From Hemileia vastatrix (lineage: Eukaryota; Basidiomycota; Pucciniomycetes; Pucciniales; Zaghouaniaceae): DNA of 64,000 nt. Each line of letters opens with the position of its first letter. The stretch's first letter is position 1. A program made the position numbers and the translations under genes. Location: contig JASXTE010000002.1 in assembly GCA_030280995.1 (NCBI GenBank), positions 15,390,683 to 15,454,682 on the forward strand, given 5' to 3'. Under the pieces are notes generated by a model. It saw nothing but the letters and a program-made list of their open reading frames with translations, searched no databases and was not told where the DNA came from. Shown piece by piece: positions 32,874 to 43,027 of the stretch.

Positions 32874-33042
32874 TCCTCCGCAATGAGGATAAACTATGAT
32901 ATCAATGAAACTTTATGGATAACTCCGAAATGAGGATAAACTACAATTTTAATGACTTTTATTAAATTTATACCTCCGCAACGAGGATAAACTATGATAT
33001 CAACAAAATTTTATGAATACCTCCGCAACGAGTATAAACTAT
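32874..33042 (+). repeat. Four hairpin units at the pol stop and beyond (E1)
   Basis: Units lie at 32874-32897 (TCCTC-CGCAAT-GAGGA, overlapping the pol stop as FLRNEDKL), 32922, 32972 and 33019, spaced about 50 bp. Tails read TAAACTA. The series passes from coding into non-coding sequence without a change of form. Confidence 0.85.
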
Positions 33043-33258
33043 CTTCTTATTTTTATCAAAAATACTTTACTATCATTACACTGCATATGGGCGACGAAAC
33101 TGTGATGAAACATAACGAAATGCAAGAAAACCTTCATTGAAAATTTTCAAAATTAAAAATTCTTAAAATATGGGTGAAGATAGTGTTGGAAAAATTTTAA
33201 AATTTATTGGAAGAAGTGTTCACAGGGGAACCTTCTTAATTAAATATTGGCAAGTGTG

Positions 33259-33299
33259 GGGGTAATTGATGGGCTGGCTGCTCTATACACAATTACCCC
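33259..33299 (+). other. HP1 stem-loop (E1)
   Basis: GGGGTAATTG (33259-33268) pairs with CAATTACCCC (33290-33299) around a 21-nt loop with GGGCTGGCTGCTCT. Relative to E00, one C-G pair has become T-A on both arms. A further hairpin unit (AAGTC-CACTAA-GACTA) follows at about 33366-33389. Confidence 0.8.
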
Positions 33300-33530
33300 A
33301 TAATGTTCGTTTCCAAAACTTTCCCTTTTTCTAGTTGAATCCTGGCTTTGTCTTTTAATTATAGGAAGTCCACTAAGACTATAAACTGGAACGAATCAAG
33401 AGACACCGCTCTCAACGCCGGATTCAAGATTTTTTTTATTTTATTTTGTTTTTGATTTTTTATGTTAGATTGTGATTTCTTTTCTTTAATATATATTATG
33501 AATTATTGTAAAGGTGATGCTCACTGGTGG

Positions 33531-33572
33531 TCTCTAATCATTTTTATAAATTGGAGGGAGCCCACCCAGTGA
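33531..33572 (+). other. HP2 stem-loop (E1)
   Basis: TCACTGG (33531-33537) pairs with CCAGTGA (33566-33572). The interior also has TGG/CCA and CTC/GAG pairing potential. Confidence 0.65.
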
Positions 33573-33646
33573 TCATCATTATAAAAATTATCTTCTAAAA
33601 ACTTTCATTTATTTTCTTTTCTTTTCAATTTCTCAAAATTGTGTAA

Positions 33647-33716
33647 CCACATCAAGTTGCACTTGGATGTGGGTATGATGTCGAGGGTACGGCTCATCAA
33701 ATGGCCGGGGGGCATC
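33647..33716 (+). other. Three-stem structured domain (E1)
   Basis: P1 pairs CCACATCAAG (33647-33656) with CTT and GATGTGG (33662-33672). P2 pairs GATGTC (33677-33682) with GGCATC (33711-33716). P3 pairs GGC (33691-33693) with GCC (33704-33706) around TCATCAAATG. Confidence 0.75.
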
Positions 33717-33834
33717 TTTTAAAATTTTATTTTAAAAAAAAAAAAATTTTTTTTATTACTTTTTTTATTTTTCTTTTTACATTCGTTTATCTTTCTTTAA
33801 AAATTAAATTTTAACTTTTATTTCAAAACTATCT

Positions 33835-33837
<3 letters not shown>

Positions 33838-33868
<31 letters not shown>

Positions 33869-33914
33869 CTTTTATTTTAAATGGTAAAAAAATAATAATA
33901 ATAATAAAATAACT

Positions 33915-33947
<33 letters not shown>

Positions 33948-34010
33948 AAATAAATAAAAATAAAAAAAAAAAAAATAATAAAAAATAATAAAAGGTATTT
34001 TAGTTTTAGG
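33838..34010. repeat. A-rich low-complexity tract of E1
   Basis: A poly-A run is followed by AAATA/AATAA units, adjoining the 3' end of antisense gene 1. On the minus strand it would be a T-rich region after the stop. Confidence 0.75.
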
Positions 34011-34078
34011 TAGTTTAGATGTTTATATTTTATTTTTCAAACATTATTCAAGAAAGCTACATACCAGGAAGAACACCA

Positions 34079-35091
34079 TCAAGGGTTGTTATCTTTTGAA
34101 GAATCGAAATTAGAAAATTTAGAAGGACCTTGATCGATTTCCTGGGATTCGAATCTTATTTCACGGTCACGATAGTGTTGAAGCCAGTTGGCTATTTTGA
34201 AAAGGTCTCTTAACAGTTGCTCTCTCATCCAAGATTCTGATCTATCAGAGGGCGGGTATCTTTGGAAATAAGCGATAAGGTTATTAAAATTGGCAAAAAG
34301 CTTTTCTGACACTAGGTGAATTTGAACTCTAGGGAAGCTTGGATTAGGTTCTGGTAGTTCATAAGCAGAATATGAAATTGGAGAACCGGTGGACGCTTAT
34401 CAAATTAAAATATCAGCAAATTAAAACCTGAAGATTAAGAAAATAAAAGAGACAACTAACCTGTGTCAACACTATCATGATCATAGATAAATGGCTTACT
34501 TGGTAATGGAGTGGGATTTTTTATGTTTAGGAAAGGATTTTTTATTTTTGATAGATGAGGAGGACTGGTGTTGGATTTGGTGTTTGAAGTAGATGTTCTG
34601 GGCCTTTTGGATGATACAAGAGAAGATGAAGACTGCTGGCTATTATAGGACCTTTTGTGCTTCAAGATGTTGGAAGAAGGAGAAGAATTGTTAGAAGGTT
34701 GAAGCATGGCCTTGGGAGCAGCAAGAGTTCTTGGGGGAGTAGCAGCAAGTCTAGATTGGAGAGAAGGACCCAGAGGATTAGGTGATGGAGAAAGATTTAA
34801 ATAGGCTGATGGAGAAAAAGGTATGGGATCTTTAGAGGTTGATGGAATAGGGGGTGGAGTAGAAGGTGAAGAAGAAGGAAGAGGTTTGCAGAAGGCGGCG
34901 AAGCTAGTAGCAGTGATGGGGAAAGAACCACAGTTCAAGCCAGAACATTTTCTTTTCTTCTCATAGCAGGATAAACAGGCCCTGTTATAAGTGTGCTTTT
35001 GCCAGTTAAAAGAGAAGATACATTCCCTATGGGTGAAAGCACAGTATTTGCAAGATTGATCAGCTGAAGCAATGAAGTCAGAAGGTTTCAT
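34079..35091 (-). CDS. Antisense gene 1 of E1, Zn2Cys6-like protein, two exons
   Basis: Exon 1 (35091-34461) and exon 2 (34395-34079) flank a 65-nt intron with donor GTTAGT, a TGCTGATA-type branch sequence and acceptor AAG. Spliced length is 948 nt, giving 315 residues without stops. The E0 copy has a matching 65-nt intron in the same phase. Near residues 14-45 is a cluster C-X2-C-X6-C-X14-C-X2-C-X6-C (ACLSCYEKKRKC), as in GAL4-type Zn2Cys6 proteins but with a longer loop. A Ser/Pro-rich region with basic patches follows, then a conserved C-terminal domain (SAYELP, FQRYPPSDRSESWMREQLLRD). It lies opposite to pol, directly downstream of the hairpin array on its own strand. DNA binding is inferred from the family. 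Confidence 0.75.
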
Positions 35092-35186
35092 CTTGTTAGG
35101 AGATATTTTTTTTTGAAGAAGAAAACTTGAAACTAGGATGAAGAAAGCTGGTGGCAAAATCTGGGTTCAAGGATAGAGAAGTTGTT

Positions 35187-35656
35187 AGGTCCACCAAGAC
35201 CTTAAACTGGACTGTTATAAAGCTGTTGGGTCCACCATGACCTAAAACTGGATTTCTTATCGATTAAATGTTTGGTCCACCATGACTTTAAACTGGTAGT
35301 TCATTCATTGTTTAGTCCACTATGACTTTAAACTGGAAAATTAATATCTGCAGGATAATTCAACATTCATTGGACCACTATGGCCTTATACTGGATTACT
35401 TGTCAATCAAATGTTTGGTCCACTATGACATTAAACTGGATTATCAAATTTATTCAATCTTTGGTCAGGCCTAGGCCTTACTTAGGAATATATCAAGATA
35501 TTTATGCACTTAAACGATCTTTGGTCCACCAAGACCATAAACTGGCAATCGATTATATGTTTGGTCTACCAAGACTTTAAATTGGAATGTCAATCTTGTT
35601 TGGATAACTCAATTCAATCTTTTAATTTATCACTGTCCCCTAAGACTCTAAACTGG
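35187..35656 (+). repeat. Hairpin array of E1 (nine units)
   Basis: Units lie at about 35187, 35228, 35272, 35312, 35370, 35414, 35521, 35560 and 35633. Fully paired stems include AGGTC/GACCT (35187) and TGGTC/GACCA (35522), both with loop CACCAA and tail TAAACTGG. On the minus strand the array lies immediately upstream of antisense gene 1. ORFs read through it are chance. Confidence 0.9.
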
Positions 35657-36316
35657 TTATTCAATTATTTCTGGAATTGGGTGCTGATAGCTTTAGGAGG
35701 TTAAAACTTTAGGTGGTGATGATGCTAAAGAAAGCATAATGGTTAATTAGGTGAAATTTGTGGCGCTTTAACATGGTCTAAAGTTAAAATTATTATTGGA
35801 AGCCTGGCAAAAGTATTTTATGGGTTTGCTGTATAGCAAAGTTTGAAAATTGTGATGAAGGAATCAGAAGTTAGGATGGTAGTTGGATTTTAGGGAATGA
35901 TTTTTTTTTAGTGCCTCATAGTTAGGCCATTTTTTTTGGTGTGAAGCTTGGAGGACCTTATGGCGAGATTGAAATCATAGAATTCGGCTCAGTGGGGGGC
36001 CCTATGAGGTTGGAATCAGGAGTATTCGGCTCATAGGAAGATCCACTCTCTCAATGCTGTGACAAGAAGGAAGACTGGTATATGGGAGTCTGAAGGGATT
36101 CAAACCTTGCTCTCAGTAGTGGAATCATCACAAGATTTATATTGTTTTATTTTATGTTATATCAAGCCAGAGAAGAAGAAAGAACGTTTTTATTATAAAG
36201 ATTTAAAAGAAGACCAGCTAAAACAAATTTATCAAATTACTTTATTGGAAAAGATAATTCTTTTGGAATTGCTCAACCACTTATGCAAAGTTATAAGAAT
36301 GGGGACATTCTCGATT
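35657..36316. other. E1 3' region lacking antisense gene 2
   Basis: This region is collinear with E2 54071-54680 and then jumps near 36270 to sequence matching E2 from about 55412. The roughly 730 bp between, holding antisense gene 2, is missing. In E2 both edges carry TTCAAC, so loss between short direct repeats is likely. At 36083-36110 the plus strand resembles the reverse complement of a tRNA 3' half (TGGGAGTC...GGGATTCAAACC). Confidence 0.65.
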
Positions 36317-36326
36317 GGAGGGAGGA
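36317..36326 (+). other. Polypurine tract of E1
   Basis: GGAGGGAGGA lies directly before the 3' LTR, identical to those of E2 and E0. Confidence 0.9.
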
Positions 36327-37460
36327 TGTGGTAGCCTAAAGTTTAGTACGGCACCTAAATATGTAAATGGAGTTATTACGGCGTGCAAGATTGGCATTAT
36401 TATTTTTTATAAAAGCGTTTTATTTAATTTATTGGAGTTTTAAATATGAAGAAATTGGTCACGAGCGAATGCCTACACGAAAACAATTTATTTTACGGAG
36501 AAAACTTATTTTTACGGTCTAAAAGATTTATAAGTATTAAGTCGAGTCACTCAAGAACCTTGGGAAATTTTCCCAGAATTTTTACTATTTTTCTTAAATT
36601 TTTAAATGAATTTTAAAGTTTTATAGAAATATTTACGTTTTCAAAAATTACTTAACTTTGATGAATTTTCACATGGTAATTAGAGCTGCGCAGACTACGA
36701 AAATTAGTTTGGTATGTATAGGGGAAGTAGCTCTATTATGTGTAATTTTTCTAGATTTTTTATTATAGTTTTAAGGTTCTAAATTGAGTCCGGAAGTCCG
36801 GACGGACTCCGTACGGACTCCGTACGGACTCCGTTCCGGCTCCGTACAGACTCCGGACGGGCTCCGGATTGACTCTGGAAGAGCTCTGGAGGGGAAAACT
36901 TAGGCACGTGACTAGGAATACTTAAGCGCTTCTCAAACTCGAAATTGAAAGGGGGGACACATCATACAGCTTAATCATTGACCACCACAGTCTCATTTTT
37001 TTTATTACACAACAAATTAAATAAATTTGTAATACCCTTATAACTTTATATTTTTATATTTAACATTTTAGAAATACTATTCAACAATTTAAATCACACT
37101 TCATACAGGGTATCTTTAGAAAGGTCTTTGTCGCTGGGACTTGATTATTGCTGTCTCATAAAAATTCAAATTATTATAAAAACATAAAAGTCAATCTTTT
37201 CAGATCTTTCACTGGTACACCTTAATTGTTGTTATCAGTATTTCTTTATCAACAGCCACTTTCTTTAAATCTCAATAAGCGTTAATTATTTTAGAGTTTC
37301 ATTATTTTTATCAATCAGATCTAAGTAGATTGGTTAGCTTAGTGATTTAGAATTCCCATTTTGTTATTTTTATTGGAAGGACGGGGTTTTCAGCTAAATC
37401 CACATATCTCCTCCGGATTCTGCTTACAGCAAGGCGACTGTAAGAGTTTACCTTACCATA
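36327..37460 (+). repeat. E1 3' LTR (LTR-A)
   Basis: This LTR of 1134 bp is nearly identical to 24557-25668, running TGTGGTAG to TTACCATA. It is followed by GCAT, the decayed right duplication. Extra copies of the 11-bp unit CCGTACGGACT lie at 36801-36835. Confidence 0.95.
36803..36866 (+). promoter_or_regulatory. CGG-N3-CCG array in E1 3' LTR
   Basis: CGG-ACT-CCG recurs at 36803-36811, 36814-36822 and 36825-36833, exactly 11 bp apart. CGG-GCT-CCG lies at 36858-36866. The 5' LTR has only one CGG-ACT-CCG, so the array has changed in length since insertion or during reverse transcription. Confidence 0.55.
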
Positions 37461-40400
37461 GCATCTAGCACCCCCAGGTGATGAAGGTTGGGAAACTAGG
37501 CCTGGGATGAACACTATGTGTCAATGTTGTGTATGCACCAAGAAGCGGCATATTAAATGGATGGCTTCTGGTGAATTATGTTTAGAGGGGAATTTCGGGG
37601 ACCCTCATTTTTTGGAATAGCAGGGGCTGATCACTCTAATGTTGCAATCTCTCCCCTGGATGAGATGCTGGCTTGCAATAGGTCAGCTCACTTGGAGATA
37701 ATTCAAGTGGATTCTTAATTATTTTCTATTAATAATACATTAAATTGTTATTATGTTTTCAAATTTTTGGTTTTTCTCACTTCTCTGTCAAGTTTTTTGA
37801 TCATGTTCAAGAATGGATCAAGAGGGAAGATGGGAAACATTATGTTGAATAAAAATTAGAATGGTTTATTTTTGGACCTCCAGCAAGAGGGTAAACTGCA
37901 ATTATTTCATCAAAATTCTATAAAAAATCTTAGTAAAATTAAAATACAAAAAAATAATTCTTATGATAATTCGATTCTGGACCTCCAGCAAGAGGGTAAA
38001 CTGCAATTATTTCATCAAAATTCTATAAAAAATCTTAGTAAAACTAAAAAACAAAAAAATAATTGTTGTGATAATTTGATTCCAGTCCTCCAGCAAGAGG
38101 ATAAACTTCCAACTTTTTTTACTGGTGATTTTATGGTGGATAACGGAGTTAAAGGTGTTGGAAAAATAATTGATAAATTAGATGAAGGAAAAGAGAGGAA
38201 GGTTAAATTTAATAAAAATATAAAATATTATTCTACTTATATTGATTCTGATTCTGACAAAGAAGGGAATTCTTTTGATGAAATTTTTAATGGCAATACA
38301 AAAAAAAATATTTTACCTCAAGCTTATGTAGATGTTGAAGCAGCAAAATATAGGAAGGTAGCAAATAAAATCCAACCAATTAATGAACCGCTACCTGCTG
38401 AATTAAATCCACCTTTGAGAAGACCAAGGCTATCAAGAGATCCTTATGAATGTCCCTTGGTGAAGAGTCCGCCTGAATTTTCTGAAATGTCAAGAATCAC
38501 TTTTGATAGATTAGATGTTGTTAATTTTGGACCTGATGGTTGGTTGTCTGGAGAAGAGAAGAAGTTGTTTTTGGATGTGATGGTCAAGAAAGAGAAGGCC
38601 ATTTCTTTTGTAGAAGAGGAGAGGGGTGTGTTGAAGCATTCCTATGGGGAGCCTTACAAGATTCCTGTAGTATGTCATGAACCGTGGCAGCAAAAACCAA
38701 TCTTAATTCCAGCTGCATTAAAAGAAGCTTATATTGAAGTTGTCAGAGAATGGATTCACACTGGACTGTATGAGCAGTCATCATCAAGTTATTCTAGTCC
38801 GGTATTTTGTATCAAGAAACCGAATGGCAAACTTAGAGTAGTTCATTATCTCAGGGAATTAAATAGGGTTACAATAAAGATGCTGGTACACCACCTAGTG
38901 CTGAGGAGTTTGTGGAAGCGTTTTCTGGGAGAGTGTGTTATGGTTTAGGAGATATTATGTGGGGATATGATGAGAGAGAGTTGCATCCATACTCTAGGCC
39001 TCTCACTACTTTTGATACACTGTTAGGACAATTACAATTGACAAGATTACCTCAAGGAGCAACAAATTCAGTTGCTGTTTATCAAGCTCAGATGGCTTGG
39101 ATTCTTCAAGATGAAATTCCTCAATATGCTGGAAACTTTATTGACAATGGAGGAATTAAAGGACCTTCAACAGATTGCAATAATGAAGTGTTGGAGGGGA
39201 ACCCAGGGATATGAAAATTCATCTGGGAGTATGAAATCACTCTAGAGAGGATCTTGTTTAGAATTGAAGAAGCTGGTTTAACTATTTTGGGTTCAAAATT
39301 TTCATGTTGTGTGCCAGCTTTAGAGATTTTAGGTCATGTGGTATGTAAAGAGGGTAGAATTATGTCCAAGAAGAAAGTGAATAAAATTTAGTCCTGGCCA
39401 AGACCCAAGAATACAACCAAAGTTAGGGGGTTTTTAGGAGTATGTGTTTATGTTCAAATGTTTATCAAGGACTTTTCTTCATTGGCAGCTCTGTTGAGAA
39501 GGTTGATGAGAAAGGATGCAGACTGAGAGTGGGATGAAGAATGTGAGCAGGCGTTTGTGAAGCTGAAGAAGGTTGTGTGAAAATATATTGTCCTGCACAA
39601 GTTAGATTATGGAAAATATGCTGGTAGGATCTATTTAGCAGTTGACTCAAGTCAGAATGCTGCTGGGGAAGTCTTGTCTCAGATGGATAAAGCTGGTTAC
39701 ATTAGGCCAGTTAGGTATGAATCTGTGAAATTCACTGAAGCCAAATCAAGATATTCTCAGCCAAAATTGGAATTGCGTGGAGTGGAAAAATTTTTAAAGA
39801 AACTTAAAAATGTTGTGTTGGGCTGACACTTTGAATTGCAAGTGGATGCAAAATTTTTGATTCAAATGATTAATTCCCCAAGTTTACCAAATGCACATAT
39901 GACTAGATTGGTAGCATTTATTCAACATTTTTCTTTTGACTTAGTTCATAAGCCTGGAAAAACTTTAACTATGCCAGATGTTTTGTCAAGAAGACTTCCC
40001 ACTGAAGATGATTCAGACTCAGAAGAGTTCAATGAAGATATACCTATGATTAAGGCCAGCACTAAAGGAGATGAAGACTTTCCATTCCTCCCCCATGAGG
40101 TTAAACTGTCAGGAATATTGTGTATAGATGATTGTGATGAAGAGCTCCACCAAGAGGATAAACTGGAAAATTATTTTTATGTTGGTAAAATTGATGAAAT
40201 TGTTGTGAATAAATTTGGTAAAAAAGAGGTAGAAGAAGATGAAAGTGTATATGTGGATGAGAATGATGTGGTAGTATGGGATTGTAATAGATTGATTAAT
40301 GGTGTATATGTTGGAAGTTTAGAAAATTTGGTAAAGCAGAGGTTGGACAATGATGATGAAAAAGGAGATACTAAAAAGGGTGGTAAAGAGGTTGATAAAA

Positions 40401-41838
40401 ATTTGGTTCAAAAGAGATTTGAAGTTTCAAAATTTATAGATGAAAAATTTTATTTGTTCATCGGTCAAACTAAATCAAAGAAGCTTATGGCCCATGCAAG
40501 TGCAGGTGATTTAGGTGATAGGGAAGTGCCCTTGGATGTTATTTTATTAGATTTTAAAGATGAGGTCTGGGGACAGACTGGGTTTTATTATGTTTTGGTA
40601 AAATATTTTTTGACTTTGGAAAGACCAGAGCAATGTGATGATGATGACTGGATGGCTATCAAAAGAAAGACCCCAGCATTTTATATATCTGGACAAAGAT
40701 TGATGAAAAGGAGATATCCAAATCCTCAAGTAGTAGTTTCTCAAAAGAAAGGGCAAGAGTTGGTTATGAAAGCACAGAATGAAGATCTCCATCATAGCGG
40801 AATGAGCAAGACATATAGACAAATTACTGATAGATTTTGGTGGCCTGGTGTAAAGATGGCTGTAAAGAAATGGGTTCAGTCATGTGAAGAATGATAAAGA
40901 AGGAGTTATCTAAGGCAAAAGGGTCCTGGACATGCAACCGGTGAAAACACTATTTTTGGCAGGGTTAATTTAGATGCTGTTCATATAAAAGAGGGGATAT
41001 ATAAATATTTAATTGTAGACAGAGATAATTTAGCTGGTTGGGTAGAGGTAGCGCCTCTTTTTAATTTAAATGCCAAAAATGTGGAAGATTTTTTGTTGAA
41101 GGATTGGGTGTATGGATATGGGGTTATGAAATTGGTAATGGTTGATGGAGGACCTGAATTTGGGGCAGAATTCAGGGAAGCTATATCAAATGTTGGATCG
41201 AAGGTTGGGGTAGAAACCCCTTATTATGCTGAAGCTGAAGGAATGGTTGAAAGAGGGCATCAAGTTATAAAGGATGCGTTAGTTAAAATTTGTGGAACAA
41301 GTGCTGAAAAATGGAGGAAATATTTACTCTTAGTTTTGTTTGCTGATCAAATCACTTCCAAAAGGACGACTGGATATTTCCCTATAAACTAGTTTTTGGA
41401 CAATAAGCAGTTTTACCAGTGAATTTAGAGGCTGAATAATATCTTGGGGTAGATTGGGATACCGTTAACACTACTGAAGAATTGTTATGTGCAAGAATGA
41501 TGCATCTGGAGGAGAAAGAAGAATTTTTAAAAAAGGTATATTCTAGAATGATTAAAATCAGAAATCAGTCAGTAAAGTATTGAAATGAAATATTAGCACA
41601 CAGGCTCAGGAAAACTTTGAAGACTGGAGATATGGTTTTGGTGTATAATAGGAGTTTGGAAAGCCAGTGGGGGAAGATGTTTGCAGATAGGTGGAATGGA
41701 CCTTATAAAGTCAGAGAACAGGTGTCTGGTTGTTCATATGTTTTGGAAGAATTGGATGGAGTAGTTTTAAAGAAGAGGGTAGCAGCCAATCAAGTCAAAG
41801 GGTCCTATTCTAGGGGCACCAGGAGTGCTGATAGTTAA
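37461..41838 (+). pseudogene. E0 protease end and pol, degraded
   Basis: This resumes the E0 reading frame cut at 24556, with LAPPGDEGW-like and Cys-rich protease-end sequence at 37465-37560. Pol follows with three hairpin units, RT fragments (37872-39214, including CYGLGDIM and an altered FIDNGG in place of FIDDGG), RNase H pieces and integrase pieces to 41838 (HIKEG, VDGGPEFG, EAEGMVERG, RWNGPY). Many stops and frame changes are spread over it. Relative to E2, TG and CA commonly replace CG. The RT active-site Asp loss alone would inactivate it. Confidence 0.9.
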
Positions 41839-42174
41839 CTCTCAAATTAGGGTAAACTATTTCAACAATTGTTTTAAAGGGACTCCAAAACAAAGATAAA
41901 CTACATAATTGATTAAATAAGATTTTGTCAAAGTTTAATTATGGAATGAGGGTAAAATAATTTATTATTAAAAATATTACTGTCGTTTTACTATGGTATA
42001 AGAGACAAAACCATTAACAAAATTTTACAACATTTATGAAGACATTTGTTTGAAAATTCTTAAAACTCTTAAAAGGCAACAAAAATTATGGGAAGATATA
42101 TGTTGGAATGATAAGTTTTTTATTGGTAGAAGTGTTCACAGGGGAACCTTCTGAATTAAATATTGGCAAGTTTG
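41839..42174 (+). other. E0 post-pol region with decayed hairpin units
   Basis: Weak units with GGTAAACTA or GATAAACTA tails lie at about 41838, 41880 and 41945. No gene is seen. Confidence 0.55.
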
Positions 42175-42654
42175 GGGGTAATTGATGGGCTTGCTGCTCT
42201 ATACACAATTACCCCACAATGTTCATTACCAATTTTTCCCTGTTTCTAGTTGAATCCTGGCTTTGTTTTTGATCTATAGGAAGTCCACTAAAACTATAAA
42301 CTGGAACGTACAAAGAGAAATTGCTCCCACTTCCGGATTCAAGATACCTTTTTTATTTTTGTTCTTGTTATTTCTTTTATGTTATATTTTTATATAATGA
42401 AATATGTTTTTCTTTCATTTTAATTTTTATAATACTATAACATATTGTTAAGGGTGATGCTCACTGATGGTCTCTAATCATTTTTACAAATTGGAGGGAG
42501 CCCACCCAGTGATCATTATCATAATTTTTTTTTCTAAACTTTCATTTATTAATTTTGTATTTTCAATTTGTCAAAATTGCGTAACTACATCAAGTTGCAC
42601 TTGGATGTGGGTATGATGTCAAGGGTACGGCTCATCAATTTGCGGGGGGGCATC
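42175..42654 (+). other. E0 HP1, HP2 and three-stem domain
   Basis: HP1: GGGGTAATTG (42175-42184) and CAATTACCCC (42206-42215). A hairpin unit lies at about 42290. HP2: 42461-42512, with one arm changed (TCACTGA) so only the outer six pairs remain. Three-stem domain: 42585-42654, where P1 has a G-U pair (CTACATC/GATGTGG) and P2 is GATGTC/GGCATC. Order and spacing match E1. Confidence 0.7.
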
Positions 42655-43027
42655 TTTTAAATCTTAAATTTTACATTTCATAAATTTTATATTTCAAATT
42701 TGTTTATCATTGTTGGAAAAAAATAATAATTAAGTTTTTAATTTTATTTCATAACAATCATTTATAACTTTTATTATTATTATTTCTTTAAAAAAAATTA
42801 ATTAATTAAATTTTAAATTTTTATTTCATAACAATCATTTATAACTTTTTTTATTATTTTTTTCTTTTGAAACATAAAAATAAAATAAAAATAAAAATAC
42901 TAAAAATAAAAATAAAAATAAATAATAATAAAATTTAAAATTAGAGTAGTTTTTTTATTGTTTATTTCTTTTATATGTTTCATTTTATATTCCAGTCAGG
43001 ACAGCTAGTTACTGGAAATAATCAAAT
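42655..43027. other. AT-rich stretch of E0 before antisense gene 1
   Basis: No gene is seen. A duplicated segment recurs around 42735-42790 and 42815-42860 (TTTTATTTCATAACAATCATTTATAAC-like). An A-rich AAATA tract lies at 42880-42930. Confidence 0.6.

Larger units (their letters stand above)
28433..32899 (+). pseudogene. E1 pol (RT, RNase H, integrase), four stops
   Basis: The frame is collinear with the intact E2 pol but broken by TGA 29447-29449, TAA 31241-31243, TGA 31481-31483 and TGA 32639-32641. Comparison with E2 shows three of the four are CGA to TGA changes. An N-terminal extension has seven LQQE-type repeats. RT follows, with CYGLGDIMGG and FIDDGGIKG near 30220. RNase H has LAVDSSQ and QVDAKS. 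Integrase has HHCC near 31820-31930, LDAVHIKEG, VDGGPEFG and the segment GMVERG bearing the Glu. No chromodomain is visible. All four stops are in phase, so the loss is recent and by point mutation. Confidence 0.9.

Noticed and set aside
35380..35704. ORFs of 66 codons across the hairpin array
   Set aside because: They arise from the repeated motif read in different frames and change with unit number.
36059..36334. Plus-strand 91-codon ORF repeated in E2 (54473)
   Set aside because: The frame diverges and ends differently in E2 and E0, and it crosses the gene 2 deletion junction and PPT in E1.
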